This document shows, one piece after another, positions 11,188 through 23,250 of a stretch of 64,000 bases of DNA. The stretch comes from Limnanthes douglasii subsp. nivea (Eukaryota; Streptophyta; Magnoliopsida; Brassicales; Limnanthaceae). The DNA lies in contig JAUPFV010000002.1 of NCBI GenBank assembly GCA_036936605.1, positions 269,770,770 to 269,834,769 of the forward strand, in the 5' to 3' direction. The number at the start of each line of letters is the position of its first letter. The stretch's first letter is position 1. Under the pieces are notes generated by a model. That model did no database searches. It was not told where the DNA came from and was given only the letters and a program-made list of their open reading frames with translations. Made by a program: the position numbers and the translations under genes.

Positions 11188-12818
11188 AAGAAACTTCTCT
11201 TTTTCCGACTTACCCAATTCCCCTAAGGTATTCACTTAATGTTGCGAACACTAATCCAGTTTAGGGACTTCATAAACTTTTGAACTGATATTGCCTTGGT
11301 CATTATAACTGTTGGATTATCGTATGCAGACACTTTTTCACATCAACAATTCCCTTTGATATTTTATCACGAATAAAATGATACCTAAATCTATGTGATT
11401 CGTACGCTCGTGGTACATTTGGTTCCATATAAGGTGTATGACACTTTGGCTATCACAAAACACTTTTTAAGTAGTCATATCCAAACCTAAATATGCCACC
11501 AAACATTGCAACCATATTGCCTCTTCAATTTCTTATGTTACCGCCATGTACTCTGCCTCTATTGTAGATAAGGCTACAATAGCTTGCAATCGTGCTTTCC
11601 AACTGATCAAACTCATAGATAGAGTAATACGTATCATGTCAGAGATCTCCTTTTTATCCATATCACTTGTAAAATCATCAAACAAAACCAACCACTGATC
11701 CTGCAACATCATTCAATAAACCACCAAATTTACTCTTGTTGAAAGTTAAGCCAATGCTCGCAGTATTCTTAAGATACTGAAGTATCCATTTCACTGCGTA
11801 CAAATGTTCTTTCACAGGACATCCCATGTTCTTGTTGACTACACCAACCGTATGTGAAATATCATGACATGTACATATCATAACATACATGATACTACCA
11901 ACTGCACTTGAATATGGAACCTTTAACATTTCTTCCAACTCAACATCGTTCTTGGCCGATCCTGTTGCAAACAATTTGAAATGAGTATCAAACTGGATGC
12001 TAACTGCCTTAGTATCAAACATGTTGAATTGTTGTAACACTTTCTCAATGTAGCTTCGTTGAGACATGTGCAATGATCCTACACTTCTGTTCCTGATGAT
12101 GTTCATACCAAGAATCTTCTTTGCTCTACCTATATCCTTCATCTCAAACTCAACACTAAATTGCTTCTTTATTTGCACAATGTGTGACATACTACAAGCA
12201 GCAATAAGAATATCATCCACATACAATAACAAGTAAGCATAAGAATCATCTACACATCTTTTGGTGATACACACAACTGCCATATGGACTCATTGTGAAC
12301 CTTTTTGACACCATGAGTGTATCAAAACGTTTGTATCATTTCTAGGTAACTGTTTCAAACTATACAATGACTTTTTCAGTAGACAAACCTTGTCCTTCAT
12401 ATTAGGTTTAATAAATCCCTCTGGTTGTCTCATGTAGATTCAATTCTCTAATTCACCAAGTAGAAACGCAATCTTCATATCTAACTGCTTAAGTTTAAAA
12501 TTTTGCAAAACTACCATGGCTAACAAAACTTGGATCAAATTATGTTCTGGAGAAAACACTTCATTGAAGTCGATTCCTTCCCTTTGAGTAAAACCCTTAG
12601 CGACTAGTTTTTCCTTGAATCGAGATGCCTCAACCCTTGATTACCTTATTTTTCTTGAATACCCATTTGCTGTCTACTACCTTCTGTCCTTTAGGCAAGT
12701 CAACAAGCTTCCATATTTGTTTCTTATGAAGAGAATCGTTATCTTCCCTCTTAACACCAATCCATCGATCTGCCTCCGAACTCGCTATAGCTTCCTTATA
12801 GCTACTAGGTTTATGCAT
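11188..12818 (-). pseudogene. Copia reverse transcriptase and RNase H (broken)
   Basis: Reading down the minus strand: 12630-12818 is the RT N-terminal region (SSYKEAI, then WKLVDLPKGQKVVDSKWVFK). After broken frames, 11678-12283 carries the copia catalytic box YLLLYVDDILIA near 12220 and the following FEMKDIGRAKKILGM and YLKNTASIGL segments. The RNase H remnant follows to about 11190, with the typical STIEAEYMA motif near 11530 and a segment like CDSQSVIHL near 11450, both interrupted by stops. The YVDD box is intact but surrounding frames are not, so no full polymerase is encoded. Confidence 0.9.
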
Positions 12819-12845
12819 CTCAAATTCTTATACAACTGACAGAGA

Positions 12846-14437
12846 TTATGAAACTAAATTAAAATACCTTTTTTGTAGTCTAATCTCTCTGTTTTTCCTG
12901 TCCAATGATATGCTATAAGGTTGTTGTTCTAGTTCGGGCGCATCATCGTCAATATCATCAGATGCTGACGCTTCACCTCCTAATTTTGGATATACCTTGG
13001 AACCACTCGAACTATTAGACCTGCTAGGAACTGATTCTACTTTAAGCTCCCCCTGTTTACTTACAACCGATCCTGATTCGATCATTTGTATTACTTTATT
13101 CTGACTGTATATCAAAGCAAACTTATTAAAAGTCACATCCATACTGATGAGAGAACCTAGATACTTTAGAGAGGTACACCATAACTTATATCCTTTCACC
13201 CCAGTAGCATATCCTAGAAATATGCACCTCTTGGCCCTCACCTTAAGCTTACCATTTGTCACATGAGCATACATAGGACCATCAAACACCCTCAAATGTT
13301 TGTAATCAGCCGACGATTCAGACGAAATCTCAAAAGAAATTTTATAATCTATAGTTGTTGATGTAGATCAATTCACCAAGGAACACGTTGTATTGATAGC
13401 TTCAGCCTAAAAACCCTTTCCCACATTGGTATGCAAGAGCATGCTTCGTGCCTTGTCACGAAGAATTATGTTCATTCTTTACACGATCCCATTATATTGT
13501 GGTGTTCTTGAAACAAGTGCAATGATGCACTATTCCTCAGCTTCACAAAACTCGTTGAACTCACGACAACAAAATTCTAACCCATTATATGTCCTAAGAT
13601 GTTTGACTTTTCTTTCTGTTTTATTTCCAATCATCTTCCATTTGACAAAGGTTGAATATGCCTCATCTTTCATTTTCGAAAAATAAACCCATACCATCAT
13701 TGAATAATCATCGATCAAACTCATGTAGTTTGTGTCTCTATTCCTTTATGGAATTCTGTCTGGTCCCCAAGATCCAAGTGAATGTAGTCCACTGTCCATT
13801 TAGTCTTTCTTATAGATTATTTGATGAAGTTGACTTTAGTTTGTTTACCAAATACATAGTAATTACAAAATCCAAATTATTATTCTTTATACCCCTTCAA
13901 CAAGTCTCTATTTCCTAAAACAGCTAATCTTTTTTCACTCATGTGACCGCGACGCCAATGCCACAACTGATTCTCATCCTGCCGACTTTGGCTATTATTC
14001 CTTGATGATGCTATTGCAACATCACTTATAATAACATTTTCCTAGAGAATGTAAATCTCCTTCTCCAAACTGCCTTTCATACACACCATTAAGAATTTTA
14101 TCACTTTGATTACACCGTATTTTACATAATACTTCTAACCCCGAGAGTCTAGATTTCCAAGGTTTATTAGGTTTCTGTTTAACCCAGGAACATGCCAACA
14201 CGTCACGATTCTAACAACCCCATCAAACATTCTGATTCTAACGTTACCAATACCACCAACATGCAACGAATGATTATTCCCTAAATAGACGGTTCCCTGT
14301 ATTGGCTTGTAAGTATCAAACCACTTCTTGAACTGATCACATATGATATGCGCCAATATCGAGTACCCAAGATTTTTACCCACAATATGAACTCCTAGAC
14401 AATACATATCTTGTACCACTGTATTCACTATCATCAA
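12846..14437 (-). pseudogene. Copia protease/GAG-pre-integrase/integrase (broken)
   Basis: 14135-14437 (minus) matches the protease-downstream segment with VYLGNNHSLHVGGIGNVRI and CWHVPGLNRNLI. Then a broken stretch includes the GAG-pre-integrase H/C region near 13930-14000. 13530-13724 is integrase core (SLIDDYSMMVWVYF, then RTYNGLEF). 12846-13295 is the integrase C-terminal part (KRCIFLGYATGVKGYKLW). Order and motifs follow the usual copia polyprotein, while stops and shifts prevent translation of one protein. Confidence 0.87.
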
Positions 14438-14450
14438 AATCGTTCACACC

Positions 14451-15095
14451 TTAAGCAATGTTTGCTGCAGTTACTTTTTTATCTTTGCTATTCATAAAAC
14501 CTTCCTCTTGCACCTGATTATCTGACTGAAACTGTCTTAACTCTTTTGATTTCAATGTCCTTTTGATATATGATAGCGATAACGTATTCTTACCATACAT
14601 TATGGTACCTATGAAGTTTTCATAAGGTGTAAGTAATGATCTCAAGACAAACATAAATTGATCTTCATCCTCAATGAGGATATTAATGTTCTCCAAATCT
14701 ATTATAATTGATTTAATATTATCTAAGTGTTTAGTTATGGATGTACCTTTTTTTAATCTGAAATGTTACAAGCGCTTCTTCAAGTATAAGTGGTTCACCA
14801 TTGATTTCTCTAAGTAAAGTTCTCTTAACTTCTTCCATGCGCAGACATCAGTCTTCTCACCACCAATATCGCGAAGAAAATTCTCTTCCACACTCATTAA
14901 AATCCAACATAAATCCATTTCTTGAAGATCTTGCTTCTCCTCTTTTTTTTATCTCTTATGGTAACTTATTCTCCACAGCCTCCCACGGTCCTTGTAGTAC
15001 GAATAAAGATTTCAGCTTAATCTTTCACAATGCAAAGTTTGATCCCCGTTCAAATTTTTCAATCTTGTACTTTGTTGATGTGGACGGCATTGTGA
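14451..15095 (-). pseudogene. Copia gag (broken)
   Basis: The gag start is probably the minus-strand ATG near 15093 (PSTSTKYKIEKFERGSNFALW region, with a stop where Trp is expected). Homology continues through a UBN2-type gag domain to 14451-14696, which includes LLTPYENFIGTIMYG. Several in-frame stops are present. The position directly inside the right LTR fits gag of a minus-strand element. Confidence 0.8.
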
Positions 15096-15130
15096 AACCC
15101 TAATTTCAAAACTTAATTTCACAACTGAAG

Positions 15131-15143
15131 CTCTGAAACCAAT
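15131..15143 (-). promoter_or_regulatory. Copia primer-binding site (initiator Met tRNA)
   Basis: Read on the minus strand, the bases after the LTR are TTGGTTTCAGAGC, close to the canonical TGGTATCAGAGC complementary to the 3' end of initiator Met tRNA. This fixes both the orientation of the element and the LTR boundary. Confidence 0.85.
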
Positions 15144-15515
15144 TGTTAGGATTTACAATGCAACGTATCACCAATGCACAAGCGCGTAACAAACTAAAAT
15201 ACATAAAATAAAATAACACATGAATTAATGTGGTTCGATAAATGTCTACATCCATGAGCGCCGCCGAAGAAAAGAATTATACTATGATAGAAAATGATTA
15301 CAAATTTTCAGATTACCTTTTGTATAGTCCTAGCAATCTATTTATTGAGAATAAATATACTTAATGGATAACAGACCTAATGGGCTAATATACACAAAAA
15401 CTAAAAATTATAATACAGACGATCTTCGTAAGCACAAATGTGCATTACCAATGATACAATATTATACCAGCGAACCCGGTACACTACGAAGGCATTATTC
15501 GACTCGTTATTAACA
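15144..15515 (-). repeat. Copia right LTR (5' LTR in element orientation)
   Basis: 372 bp with inverted ends TGTTAGG...TTAACA. Homologous to 297-619 plus 11103-11187. This uninterrupted copy shows where the gypsy element entered the other LTR. Confidence 0.88.
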
Positions 15516-16290
15516 TTAGTTAATATATTTTTTTAAACTGTAGTTTCTTAAATTGATGGTTGAAAATTATAGAATAGACAGACGTTAAATATCCATTGGT
15601 TATGGTTGATAAAGGGTTCGGCTAAATAAAATAGAATTTGATCGATAGATGAAAATCAATTATATAGATTATTATACAAATATTGGGTTAAATTCATATT
15701 TTTGAATAATTGAATTTGAAAGTTCACAACTAATACTAAACATAAAAATGTAGAGACTAGTTTAATTACATAGTTAATCAAGTGAGGTTATGTGACCGTA
15801 GAGAGGAACTTAAATGTACGAGTACAATTGAGCTTAAATCCAAAATCTTAATTTCATTTTATATATAAATTGAATATACACCATATTTTTTTTTATCTTT
15901 TAACCTAAAAAGAATCGGTCATTTTACTTGTTAGAGGATTTAAACACAGTTTTTATTTATTTTTCATCTTTTTCTTCGAGATCCAAAGGCCTATATCCTC
16001 ATTGAAATTCCAAAATTGGATATCATGAGTTGTAGAAATAAGAAAAGGAAACAAAATATAACAATACTCATTGTCAAATCTTTTGTATTTTATTTACCTT
16101 TTTGTTAAAAAAATTTACTTAATTATTTGTTATGATACTATAGTAAAAAATTGCTAAGATGTACACACTCTCATGTAATTGTTTATTATGTGTTCTTAGA
16201 GATTTATCTTTCCATTGGGGTTTTGTAATACAGTTATAAGAGTATGTTTGATTCAAACTTATAACAATTAGTATCTGAACCTTCCCGTGA
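15516..16290. other. Non-coding flank beside the copia element
   Basis: AT-rich sequence without a supported gene. It lies between the copia insertion and the block that matches the PHO1 downstream flank. The equivalent stretch beside the intact gene is shorter, so this copy carries several hundred additional bases of unknown origin. Confidence 0.6.
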
Positions 16291-16530
16291 TGATCAATTT
16301 GATAGTTTTGTTTTTATAATCAATTGAAAAGCATGTGGATTTAATTTTGAGTATAAGATCCACATCATTGCGAAATTAATTGTTATTTGAGATAATTAGA
16401 GTGTGGATTTAGAGTTCCAATTTCATGTTTTGATTATTTGAATAAATTAAGCATGTTGAGGTTTATGTTTTATCGTATGAAGTTGATTGCATAACCAAAA
16501 TTTAGATTTTTTTACTTAATTTAAGGTTTT
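16291..16530 (+). repeat. Second block of duplicated PHO1 downstream flank
   Basis: Aligns with 47821-48040, with shared segments such as ATAATCAATTGAAAA, ATGTGGA(C/T)TTAATTTT and CATAACCAAAATTTAGATT. In the intact locus this block starts 277 bases after the PHO1 stop; here it starts 16.1 kb after it, because of the nested retrotransposons. Confidence 0.85.
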
Positions 16531-16696
16531 ATTTTTTTACTGCAAATGATGAAATAGTAGCTAATATCGCATAAATCAAGCAAAAAATAAAGAGAGTTTT
16601 ACTGCAATAACCCTTTTTTTGTCGCTGTAAAACCTCTATCATACGATAGTTACCGCGGGAACCCATTATGTTATCGTGATTGATAATTATATAGAA

Positions 16697-16979
16697 TGTT
16701 GAGGGCATAAATGTAATGAATTAAAGTCTTATATGATCAATTGTAAAAATATATGAGATATTTTAGATTGTTTGTAAAGATGGACGACTAAAGTGTAATT
16801 AACCCATGTTTGTAACTATTTCTGTTACATTAAGTCTGATTGCCTATAAGTAAATGCTAAAATTGTTAATACAAGGGACAACACTTTCTAAACTTGATAA
16901 TACTTTGTTAATTTTACTTTATCTCTCTATAATCAAACTATTTCTGTCTAAATTTCAAGAACTAAATTCACACATATCA
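16697..16979 (+). repeat. Probable solo 5' LTR of a gypsy fragment
   Basis: The segment before 16980 ends in ATATCA followed by AATTGACGACCAC, resembling the LTR/primer-site junctions at 883/884 and 58277/58278. Placing the start at TGTTGAGGG (16697) is a guess, as no second LTR exists in the window. Confidence 0.45.
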
Positions 16980-17082
16980 AATTGACGACCACAATAAGAG
17001 ATACAATTGATCGGTACCTTGATTTTAATAAAAAACCAGAGATAATTGAATTCTTGATTCGTTATCACTGTTCTTGATCGAT

Positions 17083-17968
17083 AATGGAACCATGAGAAAA
17101 TGATTCTTTGGTTCGTAAGGGAATCGAGATGTTAATATCCAATTTGCAAAGGGAAGAAAGTAAGGAAGATGATCATATTCCAATTCAACAGACTCATTCA
17201 GACATTGAAGCTCGAATGAATCAGTTATCGGATAAAATCATGATGCTAAATAAGAAATATATTCAAAGAGAGAAAAATATTCAATAATGTAGGTTGAAAT
17301 CTGAAGTGGGATAAATGGAGGAGAAGTAAGATCTGGACAGTCAATATTATCAATCTTGCACAATGTGCCAGATTCAAAGTGAGCATAGGAAAACACATTT
17401 TGAATATGATAAAGAGTATCATACTTCGTGAAAAGAGAAAAAAGACACGCATATGTATGTTGTATATGTGATAATGAATTTGACTGTTGAACATCTGAAT
17501 AAAATAAATATAAAGTATCATCGAAAGAAGCGAAAGAACGACCTCAAAAATCGCTTAAGGACTATAGATCAAAAAGAGACATTGTACTATGTTGTTTTAG
17601 GGAAACGAAATATTGTGAAAGAAGTACGCCGAATCAATACACAAGTTTAAATTATCATAATTTGTATACTGTCATGGAAACAAGAGGAGATAACCAGTAT
17701 GTTCAAGGAGTTGACTGGAGCAATTCTTTTTTTACAACTGAGATAAGGTCTATTATTCTTCCGAAGCGGTTCGATATATCTTAGGTTGGGAAATTTGATG
17801 GGATACAAGATACTAATGATCATATCAAACAATCCAGAACTATATGATAATAGGTTGGTATACAGAGCTTATACTCAGACATTGAAATGCACAACTTTCA
17901 AATGGTACAACAGGATTTCAAGGGGATCTATTTCTTATTTTAGAGATTTATACAACTTTTCATTAAAA
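17083..17968 (+). pseudogene. gag fragment of a third Tat-like element (truncated)
   Basis: By comparison with the gag at 58405 the segment reads, with many stops and shifts, from an ATG-like start near 17083. It then covers the lysine-rich region and the conserved segment with QYVQGVDW near 17697-17720, and then the gag core (about 17880-17960). Homology stops abruptly near 17968 where MULE-type sequence begins. No protease or pol follows, so this is a 5' fragment cut off by a later rearrangement or insertion. Confidence 0.8.
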
Positions 17969-19179
17969 TTTTGAAAAAATAATTACAACACACGATTTTA
18001 CATTTTAACCCTTTATTTGACTGTAACGAATTGCATGCAACTCAAACACCTAGCATTTCGTTATTGTAATACAAACAAAAAAAATGTGTAAATGAACAAA
18101 TAACTGTAAAAATATTTAGTTTTTTTGTCCACAACAATAACAGTATTACTAATCAATGTGGCCAACGAGAATTGTCAACAACAAGAGTTGTCTTTAAACT
18201 AGAACATCACAAGTCCTCCTGTTATGGCCTGATTTCGAACAACAGCCACAACTCAACGGCAAAATTTCAACAAATGAAAGATCGTTAGCGCTGGACCCTT
18301 CCCCAAAATCGATTTTAGCTTGTATGCTTAAAAAGTAACTTTCCATGTAATTCTTAAGCGTAAATAAGGGCTCTATTACAGTAAAAGGATCTTGGTCGGT
18401 ATACTGTATTGTTGCTAAAGCGTGAGGACAAAGAAACCACTCTTGTTGCCATGATCCGCAAGAACATTTAAAATCCAACAGATTAACAACAACCACAGGA
18501 TTTGAAAAGACTTCGAACATGGCGGTAGATGACTTACGTACTACCCAAGTTCAGTACATGTCCATATCTGCTTTAGCTTCTGCTCATACTATGGGACCAA
18601 ATTAGTACTCAAGCTTAACCTCTCTTCGTATCTTCGTGAAACTTGAGTCATAAGAGAGACTCTAATCTAGTCAATAAACTCAACAATGGGTAGACCGCAA
18701 TATTTTTTGATCTGATTGTTAAAAGATTCTATCGCAGTAGAAGCCATAGAGTCGTACCGTTTCCCTTTAATGTAAGCCTGCGCATACTTTTCCAGAGGTA
18801 AATTAGCAAGAAAATCACTCATTCTGTCACCACATTCACATAAAAAATTTGTTAGTATATCCTTAAAAAGCTCTCGACTGGGAGCATAAGCAAGACGATA
18901 GAAGAAATTCAACATCATTTTTTATAGTCTCTGTTAGTATGTTCCAATTTTGCTTTCAAATTCTGCATGAGATGGAAATAACAGTACGCATGATAGCAGT
19001 GTGGATACAAGACAGAAACAACATTAACGATACTAGAATGACGGTCTGAAATAAATGTGATTTGGCGCTCCAAAAAATATGGTTTTAAACACCCCAAAAC
19101 CACATCCAATTGTCACAATATTCAATGCTAACTATACCAAGAGCAACAGGGAATAGTCCTGGAAAAAGCCACCTCAAAT

Positions 19180-19440
19180 GAACAATACGATAAAACTCAA
19201 GCATGTAAAAAATGTAAACAATTCGCATGCTTTCTTGAGATTTGTTTTCAAACATAGACTACGAATTGTTCAAAGTTTTATGTCTACACTGGCCTAATTC
19301 ACATCCTCCCCTAAGAGTTGTCTGCAAATCAAGTTACTGCCCAATTCGCATCCTCTCATGAGATTTGTTTTGAAATATCAGGATTCCCTGAGAGTTGTGT
19401 GCAACTATATGATGTGAATTGTTTACAAATTTCTAACAAA
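19180..19440. repeat. TTCGCA/TGCGAA motif array in the MULE 1 transposase intron
   Basis: Repeated, degenerate copies of AATTCGCATC...TGAGATTTGTTTGCAA, partly self-complementary. They lie between exon-like transposase segments where MULE 2 has the same motif at 27640-27930. Confidence 0.7.
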
Positions 19441-20299
19441 ACATCCTAATCATATAGATTAAATAGTTAAATGAAACTAACTGTCGTTGTCGTCTTTTGC
19501 TACAACAGTAAGCAAGGTACCCTTATACATGCCATATAAGTGGGTTCCATCGACAAACAACATTGGACGGCATGAATGGAAACCCTGAAGGGATGAACCG
19601 AATGCTACAAACAACACTTGAAGCGGTTTCCAGCTAATAACTCCAACCGACAGTCTGTAGTAATATCGCGGCTCTTCAATCGCTTGAAGTACCCGCTTAG
19701 TAGACTAAAAGAACTTGAACTGTCTCCAAAAACTCCCCTCCTTGCCTTCTCTAAAGCATTCCATGACAAACAGTAAGAGATGTCAAGACCGTAATTTTGT
19801 TTAACAGTCGATTGTATGGTTTTGACTGTCAACGAATGGCAGGTCCGGAGAGAATCCTAAATTTACTCTGCAATCAAATATTATGTCCAATGCATATGCC
19901 GTTTATGCTTCTGGGAGAAAACGGGACTGCAAGTATGGTGTGGAACATACTTCTTGATTGTCATCAAGCCGGTGCTGAATTAATAGATGCATAAAGTCTC
20001 CATTTCCATCCGTTTGTGAACTTATTTTCACAATAAGCAGTAATCTTGGTTGATGTGTTGTGCAGGTATTTGAAACCAAAACCATGCTCTAAAGAAAACT
20101 TTCACAAAGATAACCTGAGACCTGCAACACCTTCTTCAAAAGCTTGACTCACTCCTGTAATAGCATCAGCTCAACCAGCAGTAGCAAATTGTTTTTTTCT
20201 CTGATCAGAATTAACTAAACCGTTACTACTCTCCCCGCTAACTAGTTGATTAACAAATGCTTCTCCCAAAATTATGCTACGCTCTTTACGCTTTAAACT

Positions 20300-20416
20300 A
20301 GAACCCTTACCACCAGAGCTCTTATCACCAAAACGTTTTTCACCAGAACACTTATCACCAGAACCCTTACCACCAGAACTCTTTTCACCAGAACACTTAT
20401 CACCAGAACCTTTATC
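20300..20416 (-). repeat. 15-bp coding minisatellite in MULE 1 transposase
   Basis: About seven to eight copies of a 15-base unit encode alternating GSGDK, CSGEK and SSGGK-like pentapeptides on the minus strand. MULE 2 has only one GSG-containing unit here (about 28637-28650), so the expansion happened in one element. Confidence 0.88.
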
Positions 20417-20739
20417 GAAGACGTGTTGTTCTATGAGAAAACTAACCCGTTTTAAACGCTCCAAATCAAGATATAACACCAACCCAACAAAATATTTCTG
20501 GTTATTAAAGAAACAATTATTATGATCCCCGCAGGAGTAGGTAATTAGGTAGTCATCTGTGACAAGCTCCTCCCATGTGTTCTCCACATAGTCTTGGATA
20601 CTTTGAAAGCTTTCAAACTCCGTGAAAGGCACAATTGCGGTTTGGTGAACATGTTTAAAAATGAAAACTCGTGATTTAGACATACCTTATCCTGCACTAA
20701 ACAAGCTATTAGTTATTAATCCAAAAAAACAGTGCAAGT

Positions 20740-21190
20740 TATTAATTACTACACTGAGAAACTCACATCTTATCCTGCGATTTGTGTATAACTATAAGCT
20801 GCGAATTGTGTATAGTTTTAGTCTACAATTGACCAATTCGTATTCTATCCTGAGAGTTGTTTGCAAATCAAGTAGTACACTCACACTATCCAAAATGTAA
20901 ACAATTCGTAATTGTACCTCAGAGTTGTTCTCAACTCTTGAATTTCCTGAGAGTTGTTTGCAACTCTTGGATTTCCTTATAGTTGTTTACAACTCTTGGA
21001 TTCCCTGAGACTTATTTGCAACTCTTATAAACATAATTCGCAGGATATCATGAGAGATGCATGCAATTCGCATGAAACCATACAAATAGGTAACACAATT
21101 AACATCTTCCTCATTAGATACATCACACAATTCGCATCTTCTACGTTAGAAAATCATAAAGCAATTCACATCTTGTGTCGGGAATGCCTG
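20740..21190. repeat. TTCGCA/TGCGAA motif array upstream of MULE 1 transposase
   Basis: Many degenerate copies of ATTCGCATCTT and GAGTTGTTTGCAACTC-like units, upstream of the transposase start codon on the minus strand. The matching region of MULE 2 is 28990-29460. Confidence 0.7.
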
Positions 21191-21866
21191 GACAACTAAA
21201 ACTCATAGTCTACACATGTTTCACGTTCGAAATAAAAATCTAATACAGTAAAAATGAGTATATAACTTCATAAACAAGGATTAACGACAAACATTAACAA
21301 AATAAGCACAGATCACTAGAACAAAAACAAAAAAAATCAGAGAAAAGCTCGAACAAGATTTAATAAGAACATAAACAGTAGAATAACACATATTCTAACT
21401 CAGAAATCCAACAAATAACTTCGAAATCGGTAGTTAATCACAATTACCTAAAAGCAACACGTAAACTCAAAAACAACAGAGAATCCAACAATGTCGAATA
21501 ATGCGTGATCAGCTCCTGTACGTAGAAAATAGTGGTTAGATAGATTTTATACAGATGTTACAGAACAATACAGACCTTTTAACGCTTCGATCACTTGAAA
21601 ATTGTGGTTTCTTGGTGGTTCAAGGTGGTTTGTAGGGTTAGTTGGTCGAGCGGCTAACAAATTCAAATCTTTAAAAGCTAGAAAATGAGGAAGAAAACAG
21701 AAAATTCTGCTTACATAGTGGGTTGAGGGTAGTTAGGGTTTGAAAATCATGTTAGGTATTAAGTGGTAATGAGGTAGTTGAGTTAAGTATTAAGTGATAA
21801 TAGATCAAACCTTGGGTACTAGATGACAATTGAATAGTTGAGTGGGTATTATAGGTGCAATTTCCC

Positions 21867-22274
21867 TTAATAAAATTTCTTTTATAGTAGAAAAAAATAA
21901 GGTGACTATTATTTATCGTGAATCAGTGACCATTTAAAATGACTATAGTGGGAAAAAGAATATATGGTGAACTCTTTTAGAATCTATTATTCATAATAAC
22001 AATACATAATTGGACCCGGCTAAAGTCAGAACTAATAATCACCGACGGATCTATTAAAGGGATATGGGGCTGGAGCTCTCTAGCTCCAAAGTAGATTTTG
22101 GAAGGATGGTGGGTTTTATTTTTTAACACCTGGCACTATTAGGCGAGTGAGTGATTTTTACTTTTTAGGACCTGAAATCGTTAAATGTACGTATGGTTTA
22201 TATCAAATGGTTAATTGTTTTAGATATTTTATATTAAATGATTGTGTTGTTGATAGTTTTTATTTTCAAACCAG
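21867..22274. other. Spacer between the two MULEs
   Basis: 408 bases without a supported gene. Contains the short perfect inverted repeat TGGAGCT-CTCT-AGCTCCA at 22071-22088. It is otherwise ordinary AT-rich DNA. Confidence 0.6.
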
Positions 22275-22283
22275 TAAAATTAT

Positions 22284-22385
22284 GAGAAAAGTACCGAAAA
22301 ATACCCATTCAACTATCTTATTACCCGGTAGTACCCAAATTTTGGATAGTGTTACTTAATACCTCGACTAAAAAATTGGACAAAA
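22284..22385 (+). repeat. Left terminal inverted repeat of MULE 2
   Basis: Pairs by eye with the complement of about 30030-30124. The pairing is imperfect but extends across the terminal 80-100 bases and includes TGTTACTTAATACC. Confidence 0.8.
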
Positions 22386-22969
22386 ATACCCCTCGACTAT
22401 ATATACCCATTTTTCACTTCAAACCCACTTTTCCACCTTCCATCACCCTAAACAAACCCAAAAGACGTCTAATTTTAGTTACTCACCAGAAACCGTTCGA
22501 CTCCGTGATACTCTCTCTCTCAAACCCAGTACCCTTACAACTTCTAAACGTTCGAAATCAGTCGCCCTTCGCACCTTCAACGGAATCGCACCGGTCACCA
22601 TCTTTTACTCAGTCCAACGAGTAACCACCTTCTGTTCGAGGAAGTTTCCGTCAAGTCTTCTCCGACTGGTCAATAGGACAGCGTTTAGAAGTAAACAGGC
22701 ATGCATTATCGTGGAAAGTGTACTTTTTTTGCGTTTTTGATGAATTCGAACCACTATTTTCAGTTATTTCACGATAGGCGTTGCTTTTTATACTGGAATG
22801 AATTATTTAGTGACCATAGTTACTCAGTTTCTGGGTTTATCGTCGAACGCAAGGTAGAAGTTTAGTTGCATGTAATGTGAATACTTTCCTGAGAACTATG
22901 ATGTATGTTAGATGTGCATTAGGTAGTTGATTGTTGATTTTGGTGTTGTTTGGATATTTCCCAGATCCT

Positions 22970-23250
22970 TACAACGTGCATGTAAAAAATAGAACAGTTC
23001 GCAGCCTGTACGTGTGGGCTGTAGTATAGTTCGCATCTTTATCACCCGTTATGCAAGCAATTCGCAGCTCGATTCAATTTTTATGTCACGCATTTCGCAG
23101 CTTGTATTTACAAACAATTCGCATGCCAGCATGAGAATTGCTTGTAAAAACTATACTGATGTATAGATAATTCGCAGCTTGTGATGCGAATCGTTTGACA
23201 TTTTAACTGATAAGACATGAAGTTCGCAGCTTGTGATGCGAAGTTTGTGA
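22970..23250. repeat. TTCGCA/TGCGAA motif array upstream of the passenger gene
   Basis: At least eight copies of TTCGCAGC or its complement-like partner TGCGAA(T/G), often spaced as a palindrome (TTCGCAGCTTGTGATGCGAA occurs around 23170-23190 and again near 23222-23241). Immediately precedes the ATG at 23283. Confidence 0.78.

Larger units (their letters stand above)
297..15515 (-). mobile_element. Decayed Ty1/copia LTR retrotransposon, split by a gypsy insertion
   Basis: The element reads on the minus strand. Its right LTR (5' in element orientation) is 15144-15515. Its left LTR is split into 297-619 and 11103-11187 by a nested gypsy element. LTR ends are TGTT...AACA-like. A primer-binding site complementary to initiator Met tRNA adjoins the right LTR. 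Gag, integrase, reverse transcriptase and RNase H remnants follow in copia order (integrase before RT), which separates it from Ty3/gypsy. Without the nested element it is about 4.7 kb, a normal copia length. Flanks are TTAGG (292-296) and TTAGT (15516-15520), a probable 5-bp target duplication with one change. Many stops and frameshifts mark it as dead. Confidence 0.9.
18194..20683 (-). pseudogene. MULE 1 transposase, SWIM type (broken)
   Basis: Minus strand. 20171-20683: N-terminal domain beginning MSKSRVFIFKHVHQ, followed by a Gly/Ser/Lys repeat and a stop. 19605-19832: the segment TIQSTVKQNYGLDISYCLSW typical of MuDR-family proteins, leading to the DGTHLYG catalytic segment near 19540. 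An intron-like gap filled with TTCGCA motifs separates it from 18915-19109 (TFISDRHSSIV, HAYCYFHLMQNL). 18667-18918 continues and ends in a TAG where MULE 2 has Trp. 18194-18520 has the SWIM finger (CSCGSWQQEWFLCPH) and a C-terminal cysteine-rich knuckle (CGCCSKSGHNRRTC) that MULE 2 lacks. Stops and shifts make it inactive. Confidence 0.88.
17976..21866 (-). mobile_element. MULE 1, truncated Mutator-like element
   Basis: The right terminal about 250 bp (21620-21866) matches the right end of MULE 2 (29875-30124), ending at TTTCCC. A transposase pseudogene on the minus strand is homologous throughout to that of MULE 2. The left end lacks a recognisable matching inverted repeat and starts close behind the transposase 3' end, against the gypsy gag fragment. 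The element therefore seems to have lost its left half, or never had the passenger gene. No matching target duplication was found (right flank is TTAATAAAA). Confidence 0.8.

Noticed and set aside
17960..17985. Left terminal repeat and target duplication of MULE 1
   Set aside because: ATTAAAATTTTG at the left does not match the right flank TTAATAAAA well enough, and no inverted terminus was found.
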